DNA of 64,000 bases, taken from NCBI RefSeq assembly GCF_001439605.1, contig NZ_LMBX01000003.1:69805-133804 (forward strand). Reading direction: 5' to 3'. The notes beneath the pieces are model-generated. The model saw only the letters and a program-made list of their open reading frames with translations, was not told the origin of the DNA and did no database searches. Of this stretch, positions 55,877 to 64,000 are shown piece after piece (positions within the stretch are counted from its first letter, which is position 1; every line of letters begins with the position of its first letter). Source of the DNA: Cytobacillus praedii (lineage in GTDB: Bacteria; Bacillota; Bacilli; Bacillales; Cytobacillaceae). A program made the position numbers and the translations under genes.

Positions 55877-56509
55877 CTAGTACATAAATCTGTTCATGAA
55901 GCGGAGACGGTCAAACCTCTGAACGGATTCTAAATCGACGCTTTTGCCAATTTTGGCCATTAAACAATTAGCAGGATGTGAACTGATTTCAGGATCATCT
56001 GTCGCATACCAGACAAGACCGCCAGCATTCATCATTTTCTCCATTATTTTTCGGTATTCCCATACATTTAATCCTGTGCCCTTTAGGTCCCAGTGCCAAT
56101 AATATTCCGTAGTGATGGTGATATAATCTTCCATTGCGTCATCCATCATTGAAACCTTCAATAAGTTCTTGCCTGTTCCAGATCCTCTGAATTCAGGTAT
56201 TACCTCAATTGCCCCTAGTTCAATTAAGTTTTCCATTTTTCCCTCAGACCATCTTTCTAGTGGATCAGGATACACATAGGTAACGTAACCGATAATCATA
56301 TCTCTGCTTCGAGCAACAATAATTCTTCCTTCAGGAAGACCGGCAATTTCGATGAGCGCTTTTTTTTGCTGTTCTGATGGACGAAAGGCTGTTAAATCTT
56401 TATGAAACTCGTATCCCATTAATTTTTCCGGTGAGATAGGACCTTCGATAAGCACTGGTCCCCTAGGAGTCTTGATTTCTTTCGCATTATACGTTTTTCG
56501 ATGTTCCAT
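55877..56509 (-). CDS. acuA: Protein acetyltransferase AcuA
   Basis: A 210-residue GNAT enzyme. The acetyl-CoA loop region is EVIPEFRGSGTGKNLLKVSM (about 110-129), with the family N-terminus HRKTYNAKEIKTPRGPVLIEG. In B. subtilis AcuA acetylates the catalytic lysine of AcsA and switches it off; the AcsA lysine is present in this window (PKTRSGKIMRR). SD GGCGGTG. It is divergent from acsA, with a cre operator between them. Confidence 0.93.
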   Translation of the reverse strand: MEHRKTYNAKEIKTPRGPVLIEGPISPEKLMGYEFHKDLTAFRPSEQQKKALIEIAGLPEGRIIVARSRDMIIGYVTYVYPDPLERWSEGKMENLIELGAIEVIPEFRGSGTGKNLLKVSMMDDAMEDYITITTEYYWHWDLKGTGLNVWEYRKIMEKMMNAGGLVWYATDDPEISSHPANCLMAKIGKSVDLESVQRFDRLRFMNRFMY

Positions 56510-56546
56510 TTATACACCGCCTATAAATATGATTATGAGTAATTCT

Positions 56547-56552
56547 ATTATA
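56547..56552 (-). promoter_or_regulatory. -10 box of the acuABC promoter
   Basis: On the minus strand TATAAT lies about 40 bp before acuA. The 17-bp upstream position (GCTTAA) falls inside the cre site, so CcpA binding would block RNA polymerase. Confidence 0.55.
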
Positions 56553-56568
56553 CATAATAACTTGCATT

Positions 56569-56582
56569 TTTAAGCGCTTTCA
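56569..56582. promoter_or_regulatory. cre operator between acuA and acsA
   Basis: TTTAAGCGCTTTCA matches the cre consensus TGWAANCGNTNWCA with one mismatch. The acuABC/acsA region is a classical CcpA target in B. subtilis. Confidence 0.8.
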
Positions 56583-56674
56583 ATTGATTTTCCATCGTAT
56601 TCAGATTTTTTTGTGACAATTATGGATCTATTCTACTAAGTAATTAAAAAAATGACGAGAGAATTTTTTTAAAA

Positions 56675-56703
56675 TTGAGAATTGATTGAACTTATACTAT
56701 AAT
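56675..56703 (+). promoter_or_regulatory. Sigma-A promoter of acsA
   Basis: TTGAGA (56675-56680), 17-bp spacer, TATAAT (56698-56703). It implies a 5' UTR of about 100 bases for acsA. Confidence 0.8.
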
Positions 56704-56811
56704 AGTAAACAATTAAGAAATGCAAGAGGGCCCTGCTTACTCTTGAATAATCTTTCTTACATAGGAAATGGGAAGGGCTGAAGTTATTTTTTATTTAAAG
56801 GGGGATTTTTT

Positions 56812-58530
56812 ATGAAAGTGGAAGCGCTGCCAGCAACTAAAGGGGACTATAATCTTAAAAATTATGATGAATTGTACAACAACTTCGATTGGAAGGATGT
56901 TGAGAAAGAATTTTCTTGGCATAAAACGGGCCTTGTGAATATGGCCTATGAGGCAATTGACCGGCATGCTGAAACCTACAGAAAAAATAAGATTGCTCTT
57001 TATTTCAGGGACGGCTTAAGGAAAGAAAAGTATACGTTTAAAGAGATGAAGGAGTTTTCGAACAAAGCGGGAAATGCTTTGAAAGCATATGGAGATGTTG
57101 AAAAAGGTGATAGGGTATTTATCTTTATGCCACGCTCTCCAGAGCTGTATTTCGCTGCTTTAGGTGCAATAAAGCTTGGTGCAATTGTTGGGCCATTATT
57201 TGAAGCGTTCATGGAGGGAGCCGTACGTGATCGATTAGAGGATAGTGAAGCAAAGGTTCTGATTACAACACCAGATCTATTAAAACGTGTTCCTGTCGAT
57301 GAGCTTCCATCATTAAAAACTATTTTCCTAGTAGGAGAAAATATTGTTGAGGACGGACCATATGTAGATTTTAATAAACGATCTGCGGAAGCAAGCAATA
57401 AGCTTTCAATCGAGTGGGTTGAGCGGACAGATGGTCTTATTCTTCATTATACTTCTGGCTCCACAGGTAAGCCCAAAGGGGTTCTTCATGTTCATAATGC
57501 AATGATTCAGCATTATCAAACAGCCAAATGGGTGCTTGATTTACAAGAGGATGATATTTACTGGTGCACAGCCGATCCGGGTTGGGTTACAGGCACATCC
57601 TATGGGATGTTTGGGCCATGGTTAGCGGGAGCATCAAATGTAATTATCGGAGGAAGATTTAACCCGGAATCATGGTATAAAATGATTGAAGAATATGGCG
57701 TTTCTGTATGGTATAGTGCACCAACTGCATTTAGAATGCTAATGGGTGCTGGAGATGAGATTGTTAAGAGATTCGACCTGAGCACTCTTCGTCATGTTGT
57801 GAGTGTCGGGGAGCCACTGAACCCAGAGGTTATTAAATGGGGGATGAAGGTTTTCCAATTAAGAATTCATGATACATGGTGGATGACAGAAACGGGAGGG
57901 CTGTTAATCTGTAATTATCCTTGCTTGGAAGTTAAACCTGGGTCGATGGGGAAACCAATTCCTGGAGTAGCTGCTGCAATTGTGGATGATCAAGGAAATG
58001 TGCTGCCTCCATATCGCATGGGGAACTTAGCCATTAAAAAGGGCTGGCCAGCGATGATGCATACGATCTGGAATAATAAACAGAAGTATGAATCTTACTT
58101 CATGCCGGATGATTGGTATGTCTCTGGTGATTCTGCCTATATGGATGAAGCAGGCTATTTCTGGTTCCAGGGACGGGTAGATGACGTTATTATGACTTCA
58201 GGTGAGCGGGTTGGCCCATTTGAAGTAGAAAGCAAGCTGCTCGAGCATCCAGCTGTTGCAGAGGCCGGTGTTATCGGCAAGCCTGACCCTGTAAGAGGAG
58301 AAATTATAAAAGCATTTATTGCGCTGCTGGACGGTCATGAACCATCGGAGGAATTAATTGAGGATATTCGCCAATTTGTGAAAAAAGGACTTGCTGCACA
58401 TGCTGCACCACGCGAAATTGAATTTCGTGATAAACTGCCAAAAACAAGAAGTGGAAAGATTATGCGCCGGGTATTAAAGGCATGGGAGCTAGATCTTCCG
58501 ACTGGCGACCTATCGACAATGGAAGACTAA
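56812..58530 (+). CDS. acsA: Acetyl-CoA synthetase
   Basis: A 572-residue AMP-forming ligase making acetyl-CoA from acetate, ATP and CoA. Adenylation motif: HYTSGSTGKPKGVLHVH (about 219-235). WWMTETGG, WYVSGDSAYMDEAGYFWFQGRVDDVI and the catalytic lysine in PKTRSGKIMRRVLKAWE follow; that lysine is the acetylation site used by AcuA in B. subtilis. SD AAAGGGGG. It is divergent from acuABC, which regulates its activity, and controlled by the shared cre region. Confidence 0.95.
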   Translation: MKVEALPATKGDYNLKNYDELYNNFDWKDVEKEFSWHKTGLVNMAYEAIDRHAETYRKNKIALYFRDGLRKEKYTFKEMKEFSNKAGNALKAYGDVEKGDRVFIFMPRSPELYFAALGAIKLGAIVGPLFEAFMEGAVRDRLEDSEAKVLITTPDLLKRVPVDELPSLKTIFLVGENIVEDGPYVDFNKRSAEASNKLSIEWVERTDGLILHYTSGSTGKPKGVLHVHNAMIQHYQTAKWVLDLQEDDIYWCTADPGWVTGTSYGMFGPWLAGASNVIIGGRFNPESWYKMIEEYGVSVWYSAPTAFRMLMGAGDEIVKRFDLSTLRHVVSVGEPLNPEVIKWGMKVFQLRIHDTWWMTETGGLLICNYPCLEVKPGSMGKPIPGVAAAIVDDQGNVLPPYRMGNLAIKKGWPAMMHTIWNNKQKYESYFMPDDWYVSGDSAYMDEAGYFWFQGRVDDVIMTSGERVGPFEVESKLLEHPAVAEAGVIGKPDPVRGEIIKAFIALLDGHEPSEELIEDIRQFVKKGLAAHAAPREIEFRDKLPKTRSGKIMRRVLKAWELDLPTGDLSTMED

Positions 58531-58538
58531 TCAAAAGT

Positions 58539-58590
58539 AAATAAATGAAAAGAACCGCGACCAATATGGTGCGGTTCTTTTCATTTATTT
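58539..58590. terminator. Bidirectional terminator between acsA and the PBP gene
   Basis: AAATAAATGAAAAGAACCGC (58539-58558) pairs with the complementary arm 58571-58590; A- and T-rich flanks let it work both ways for the convergent genes. Confidence 0.9.
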
Positions 58591-58601
58591 ATCTTTACCG
58601 A

Positions 58602-61529
58602 TTACTCGTTACTCGGAGGAGGAGGTTCTGTGCCTTCCTCATGATCTCCATTTCCATCTCCATCACCATCACCAGGTGCAGTACCAGATCCATCAGAATT
58701 TTTATTCCCGCTTTCACCAGGAGGATCCTTTGGTTTTTCCTCTACTGGAGGTGTAGTTACATCTTGTTCTTTTTCTGGTGGTTTTCCAAGCTGGATGATA
58801 TTGGATGGCGGAGATTCTTTTCCTGCAATATCTACTGCAGTTACATAATATTCGCCATTTGATGCACTAAATGATAACGGATGCCCAGCGGAAATACTGC
58901 TTACTTTCTTTGCTCCGCCCTCTGTCTTTTGGTAGACACGGTATCCGATTACATCTCCTTCAGGATGTTTGCTCCAGGTAATAAGGGAATCTTTTCCGCT
59001 GATGCTTGGTGCACCAGGATTTTTTCCATTTTCCGAAAGCTTTGATTCTGCAACAAGGAGATTTCCCCATCTGTCTAACTTAGGTATTAATTTTGTCGTA
59101 TCCTTAATTGGAATTCCATATTTATCCTCAAAGTACTTTGGACTTAATAAAACGCCAGAGGATGTAAACTCTTCAGGAGTACTCGCCAATGCCATATAGC
59201 GATTTTCCCCAATTTGAACATATCTTCCATCTGCAAAGCTGTTATCAGAGCCGGAAGGAACAAATTTTGAGTTATACCAATCTGATTCAACAAGGCCTGC
59301 TTTTGAACAAGCCTCTGAAGGAAGAAGACCAGATGCTGCACAATAGGATCTGCGCACGATCCCGCCAGGCATTTTGAATTGTTCTTCAGGATCGACAATT
59401 CCTGGAGCTACATCGTAAGCTGCGTTCATTAAGTGTGCCCATAAATAGATGGTCCGCGGGCTATGATGAATTCCTTTGTAACGAAGCTCTAACGCTTTTG
59501 GTGTATCATATCCAGTCCAGACACCGAAGCTTACATTAGGGTTTACAGCTACGAACCAAGTATCCTTTAAATCCTGACCTGTTCCAGTCTTTCCAGCCCA
59601 ATCTGAGCTGAACTTCAATCGGCTTTTTAACGAATTAGCCGTCCCGCTTTTTACAACATCTCTCATCATATCAATCGTTAACCAAGCGGTTTGAGGACTA
59701 AATACTTCTACTGGCTTTACCTCATGCTGATAAATGATATTTCCTGAATTATCAACGATCTTTTCAATAATATAACTATCAATGAACTTTCCGTTATTAG
59801 CAAATGTTCCGAAAGCGTTGACGTTTTCTTCAACAGTGACACCATTTGTGATCCCTCCAAGAGCGAGAGAAGGATTATGATAATCACTTTCAATCACTGA
59901 TGAGAATCCCATTTTTTCTAAATATTGGGCTGGGCGCTGATCCATAATTGTTTTGTAGGTCAGCATGGCCGGCACATTATAAGACATCTTCAATGCATGG
60001 CGAGCAGATACTAATCCACTGTAACGCTTATCATAGTTTGTTGGATAAGGAACACCAGGCTTTGAAGGATTTAAGTATACTGGGACGTCAGGAATGACTG
60101 TTCCAGGTGCGACTGCACCAAGCTCCATCGCGGGAGCGTAAACTACTAAGGGTTTCATTGTTGAACCGTTTGGTCTTTCTGTATCTGTAGCATGGTTAAG
60201 CTGCTTTGCTTCATAATCTCTTCCGCCAACAAAAGAAAGGATTTTCCCAGTGCTGTTTTCAATTAGAACTGCACCAAGCTGAACAGGTTCAATTACTTCT
60301 TTGCTTTCTCCAGTTTCAGGATCTTTGATAATTTCTACTTTATCGCTGCCATAATATTGATAGCTATCCTTTGCAGCTTGCATGGCATCATATATTTCTT
60401 TATTTATCGTCGTATGAATTTGATAGCCGTTCTGCCTTAAATTTCGGTCAGCGAGAATTTTGTACTCATTTTTAAGCTCGCTATCCTCTTTTAAATCCAC
60501 TTCATCATAGCCATCTTTTTCCGCTAAAATAAGTGACATTACTTCTGCTGCACGTTTTTCGATTTCCATTGTTAAATATGGATATTTTTCAACTGAACTT
60601 TCAACACGTGGGATGAAATCCTTCTTAATATCATAGGCAACTGCCTCATTATATTGTTTCTGATCTATTCTTCCATTATCAAACATTCTTTGCAGAACGG
60701 TTTTCATCCTTGTTAATCCTGGCTCCATCCCTTCGGGGGACTTTAGCTCTCCACCTTGTGTATAAGGGGTATAACCGAATGGGCTTTGAGGAAGACCTGC
60801 AATAAACGCAGCTTGTGGAAGATTTAATTCCTTTGCATTCACACCAAATAACCCTTTTGCTGCTGACTGAACACCAGCAATGTTTCTGCCAGAGGAGTTT
60901 CTTCCGAATGTTGAAACATTTAAGTAGGCTTCTAAAATTTCTTTCTTATCAAAGAATTTTTCAAGACGAAGAGCAAGCAATATTTCTTTTGCCTTTCGTT
61001 CAAAAGAAACTTCATTTGTCAGCAATTGGTTTTTAATTAACTGCTGTGTCAGTGTACTTCCGCCAGATTGGACGGATGAATTGGTTACTTCCTGGAAAAT
61101 AGCACGCATAATCGCTTTAGGAACAACACCGTCATGCTCATAAAAATATTCATCTTCTGTTGCAATAACAGCATCTATGACGTGCTGGGAAACATCTTCT
61201 AGTTTGACTTCTTCACGCTCTAAATCGGTTCGAAGCTTACCGAGGTATACATTTTCAGAAAAATATAATTCGGATGTTTCTTCATAGTTATAAATATCCT
61301 TTTTCATGTTTTCATATGGCCGTATTTGCTCATCTTTCACTAGAGAAGCAAAATAGCCAGCACCAACGCCGCCAGCAAACGATCCCCCAAGAACGATTAA
61401 AATAATAAATAACAAGACAAGATTCCATGTTACTTGGAAGGTAATGCTTGCACCCTTTGTTGTTTTTTTATTTGTAAAAATAGAAAGCCATGATTTCAAT
61501 TTATCCAAAAGGTTCCGGTTTTCTTTCAT
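58602..61529 (-). CDS. Class A penicillin-binding protein with fibronectin III domain
   Basis: 975 residues. One N-terminal membrane helix (about 33-57) leads to a GT51 glycosyltransferase (ATEDEYFYEHDGVVPKAIMRA, then GGSTLTQQLIKN). The transpeptidase has SxxK in NGSTMKPLVVY, SxN in MSYNVPAM and KTG in WAGKTGTGQDLKDTW. A fibronectin type III domain follows (about 828-905: LITWSKHPEGDVIGYRVYQKT). The last 60 residues are Pro/Gly/Asp-rich (GDGDGDGNGDHEEGTE). It both polymerises and cross-links peptidoglycan outside the cell. SD: AGGGGGATG. It is a PBP1A/1B-type enzyme; the exact B. subtilis orthologue is unclear. Confidence 0.93.
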   Translation of the reverse strand: MKENRNLLDKLKSWLSIFTNKKTTKGASITFQVTWNLVLLFIILIVLGGSFAGGVGAGYFASLVKDEQIRPYENMKKDIYNYEETSELYFSENVYLGKLRTDLEREEVKLEDVSQHVIDAVIATEDEYFYEHDGVVPKAIMRAIFQEVTNSSVQSGGSTLTQQLIKNQLLTNEVSFERKAKEILLALRLEKFFDKKEILEAYLNVSTFGRNSSGRNIAGVQSAAKGLFGVNAKELNLPQAAFIAGLPQSPFGYTPYTQGGELKSPEGMEPGLTRMKTVLQRMFDNGRIDQKQYNEAVAYDIKKDFIPRVESSVEKYPYLTMEIEKRAAEVMSLILAEKDGYDEVDLKEDSELKNEYKILADRNLRQNGYQIHTTINKEIYDAMQAAKDSYQYYGSDKVEIIKDPETGESKEVIEPVQLGAVLIENSTGKILSFVGGRDYEAKQLNHATDTERPNGSTMKPLVVYAPAMELGAVAPGTVIPDVPVYLNPSKPGVPYPTNYDKRYSGLVSARHALKMSYNVPAMLTYKTIMDQRPAQYLEKMGFSSVIESDYHNPSLALGGITNGVTVEENVNAFGTFANNGKFIDSYIIEKIVDNSGNIIYQHEVKPVEVFSPQTAWLTIDMMRDVVKSGTANSLKSRLKFSSDWAGKTGTGQDLKDTWFVAVNPNVSFGVWTGYDTPKALELRYKGIHHSPRTIYLWAHLMNAAYDVAPGIVDPEEQFKMPGGIVRRSYCAASGLLPSEACSKAGLVESDWYNSKFVPSGSDNSFADGRYVQIGENRYMALASTPEEFTSSGVLLSPKYFEDKYGIPIKDTTKLIPKLDRWGNLLVAESKLSENGKNPGAPSISGKDSLITWSKHPEGDVIGYRVYQKTEGGAKKVSSISAGHPLSFSASNGEYYVTAVDIAGKESPPSNIIQLGKPPEKEQDVTTPPVEEKPKDPPGESGNKNSDGSGTAPGDGDGDGNGDHEEGTEPPPPSNE

Positions 61530-61684
61530 TCAATCATCCCCCTAAAATCACATACATTATAGCATAAACTGGCATACTATTATGACAAGGTTCGCTTTTT
61601 TTCAGAAATTCCCTTCTTTTTGTTTGTCGATTGAAATGTGTATTAAGTTTCAATATTTAAAGAAATATTTCATAATTTCACTTG

Positions 61685-61712
61685 TTGACATTTGTTTGCT
61701 ATATATGATAAA
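61685..61712 (+). promoter_or_regulatory. Sigma-A promoter of the tyrS leader
   Basis: TTGACA (61685-61690) is followed after 16 bp by GATAAA (61707-61712). It precedes the T-box leader by about 30 bp. Confidence 0.6.
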
Positions 61713-61739
61713 AATGATGCTATATCCTAAAAAAATATT

Positions 61740-61992
61740 TTATAAGCATTGACGGGATCCCAAGTAGTGCTTCTATCTCTGTTTCAGAAAGCTGACGGCT
61801 GCTGCGAGTCAGTACATGTAGAAGGATGAATTACCTCCCTGAGCTTTCACTGTCAATTTGCATTGTAATAGTAGCAGTGAACGGTTATCCGTTATCGTGT
61901 AAGAGTGGAGGATTTATTTGTCCTCAATTTGGGTGGTACCGCGCAAATAAATATGCGTCCCTGCATTTATGCAGGGGCGTTTTTTTGTTTTT
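61740..61992 (+). ncRNA. T-box leader of tyrS
   Basis: The T-box sequence GGGTGGTACCGCG (61931-61943) pairs with the tRNA acceptor end region. Stem I begins near 61745 with AAGTAGTGC. The likely specifier is TAC (Tyr) at 61832-61834, in GAATTACC. The terminator is CGTCCCTGCAT (61956-61966) with ATGCAGGGGCG (61969-61979) and seven T. Uncharged tRNA-Tyr would let transcription proceed into tyrS. Confidence 0.93.
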
Positions 61993-62010
61993 AGGAAAGC
62001 TCCTTTTTAA

Positions 62011-63372
<1,362 letters not shown>

Positions 63373-63376
63373 TTAG

Positions 63377-63406
63377 AAAAGTCCTCCTTTTATGGAGGGC
63401 TTTTTT
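63377..63406 (+). terminator. Terminator of tyrS
   Basis: AAAAGTCCTCC (63377-63387) pairs with GGAGGGCTTTT (63394-63404) and continues as T. Confidence 0.9.
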
Positions 63407-63461
63407 ATTATTGAGGTTCTGTTAAAACTGAGTGTTGATTGCACTGTGTTAGAAATATAAA

Positions 63462-63645
63462 CGGAAAATTTCCGCTTATATTTGGAAATAACGATATTTC
63501 CTTAAAAATAAAGGGAGTTTTTCCGTTTATAGTATCCAAATCGTTGGATTTTGACTTATTTAGAGCAGTTAATCGGAATATTTCCGCTTATATCTGCTTT
63601 TTAAGCTTCCTCTTTATATATTAGCCGGAAATTCTCCGTCTATGG
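63462..63645. repeat. Four spaced copies of a CGGAAA..TTTCCG..TAT motif
   Basis: Related 19-20 bp units lie at 63462, 63513, 63574 and 63626 (CGGAAAATTTCCGCTTATA, GGGAGTTTTTCCGTTTATAG, CGGAATATTTCCGCTTATAT, CGGAAATTCTCCGTCTATGG). Spacing is 51-61 bp. Most units contain an inverted repeat. It fills the tyrS-rpsD spacer, and no gene is seen there. Confidence 0.6.
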
Positions 63646-63696
63646 ATACTCATTCATTCACGAAAATCAACAATGAATAATAACAGTGCCAATAAC

Positions 63697-63727
63697 AAAA
63701 AAAGAACCCACCGATAATGGCAGGTCC
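63697..63727 (-). terminator. Terminator of rpsD
   Basis: On the minus strand GGACCTGCC pairs with GGTGGGTTC (nine pairs, three G-U), followed by TTTTTTT. Confidence 0.75.
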
Positions 63728-63740
63728 TTTAGAAAGTCTA

Positions 63741-64000
63741 TTAACGAGAATAGAATTCTACGATTAGTGATTCGTTAATTTCAGCAGGAAGTTCAGAACG
63801 CTCAGGTAAGCGAGTGAAAGTTCCTTCTAATTTATCAGCATCGAAAGTTACGAAGTCAGGAACGAAGTTGTTAACTTCGATTGCTTCTTTAACGATGTCA
63901 AGGTTGCGAGACTTTTCACGAAGTGTAATAGTTTGACCAGGTGCTACACGGTATGATGGGATATCAACACGACGTCCATCAACCATAATGTGTCCGTGGT
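63741..64000 (-). CDS. rpsD: 30S ribosomal protein S4, C-terminal part (cut by window edge)
   Basis: Only the last 86 codons are in the window; the gene continues beyond 64000. The visible product starts in the S4 domain ([18 protein letters not shown]) and ends with [21 protein letters not shown], the standard S4 C-terminus. S4 binds 16S rRNA, nucleates 30S assembly and in Bacillus represses its own gene. Position next to tyrS is as in B. subtilis. Confidence 0.95.
   Translation of the reverse strand, partial: HGHIMVDGRRVDIPSYRVAPGQTITLREKSRNLDIVKEAIEVNNFVPDFVTFDADKLEGTFTRLPERSELPAEINESLIVEFYSR

Overview
The window looks like a chromosomal segment of a low-GC Bacillaceae bacterium. Gene order follows the Bacillus subtilis ytfP-to-rpsD interval: ytfP ... 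murJ(ytgP)-ytzG-ytzE-ythPQ-pepV-dat-thpR-ytlQ-ytlR-amyX-ytmP-ytzH-trmB ... ytzB-ytoP ... ytpP-ytpQ-sftA ... murC ... ytxGHJ ... aroA-ccpA-motPS-acuCBA-acsA ... tyrS-rpsD. Most CDSs have strong GGAGG-type ribosome binding sites, many starts are TTG or GTG, and nearly every operon ends in a clear intrinsic terminator. The species cannot be named from this evidence.

Three blocks depart from that backbone. (1) 1.75-4.8 kb is a five-gene sulfur-chemistry operon: TusA-like, DsrE, TusA-OsmC fusion, short MetE-like zinc methyltransferase, OsmC. It is preceded by a sigma-A-like promoter overlapping a cre-like palindrome. (2) 19.7-32.7 kb is a catabolic island between trmB and ytzB, where B. subtilis (from memory) carries ytnP. 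It encodes a 3-hydroxyisobutyryl-CoA hydrolase-like protein, a PAS-AAA+-Fis sigma-54 activator, two further crotonases, a 3-hydroxyacyl-CoA dehydrogenase, an acyl-CoA synthetase, an acyl-CoA dehydrogenase, an alpha/beta hydrolase, a polytopic permease and an aldehyde dehydrogenase. Two exact GG-N10-GC (-24/-12) promoters and a 7-3-7 palindrome indicate sigma-54 control. A complete SAM-I riboswitch with its terminator stands upstream of the main operon although no methionine gene follows. A P-loop protein with a possible Asp23-like tail is encoded on the opposite strand. (3) A FtsA-like ATPase with about five C-terminal beta-grasp-like repeats lies between ytxJ and aroA.

The remaining regions are housekeeping. 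They cover peptidoglycan precursor export and synthesis (murJ, murC, a class A PBP with a fibronectin III domain), peptide and D-amino acid metabolism (pepV, dat, ytoP, an M29 aminopeptidase), alpha-glucan debranching (amyX), RNA processing (thpR, trmB, ytzG), chromosome translocation (sftA), carbon catabolite control (ccpA), the Na+-type flagellar stator (motPS), acetate activation with its acetylation switch (acuA/acuC/acsA around a cre site), and a T-box-controlled tyrS. ytxGHJ has a good sigma-B promoter match. ytpR, which lies between ytpQ and sftA in B. subtilis, is absent here.

Intergenic repeats are a further feature: a threefold ~51-bp tandem repeat at the left edge, a dispersed element beginning AGAAAAGCG (three good copies, one doubtful; two in opposite orientation around aroA-ccpA-motPS), and a fourfold spaced motif near rpsD. 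All functional calls are from reading the sequence; no database search was run.
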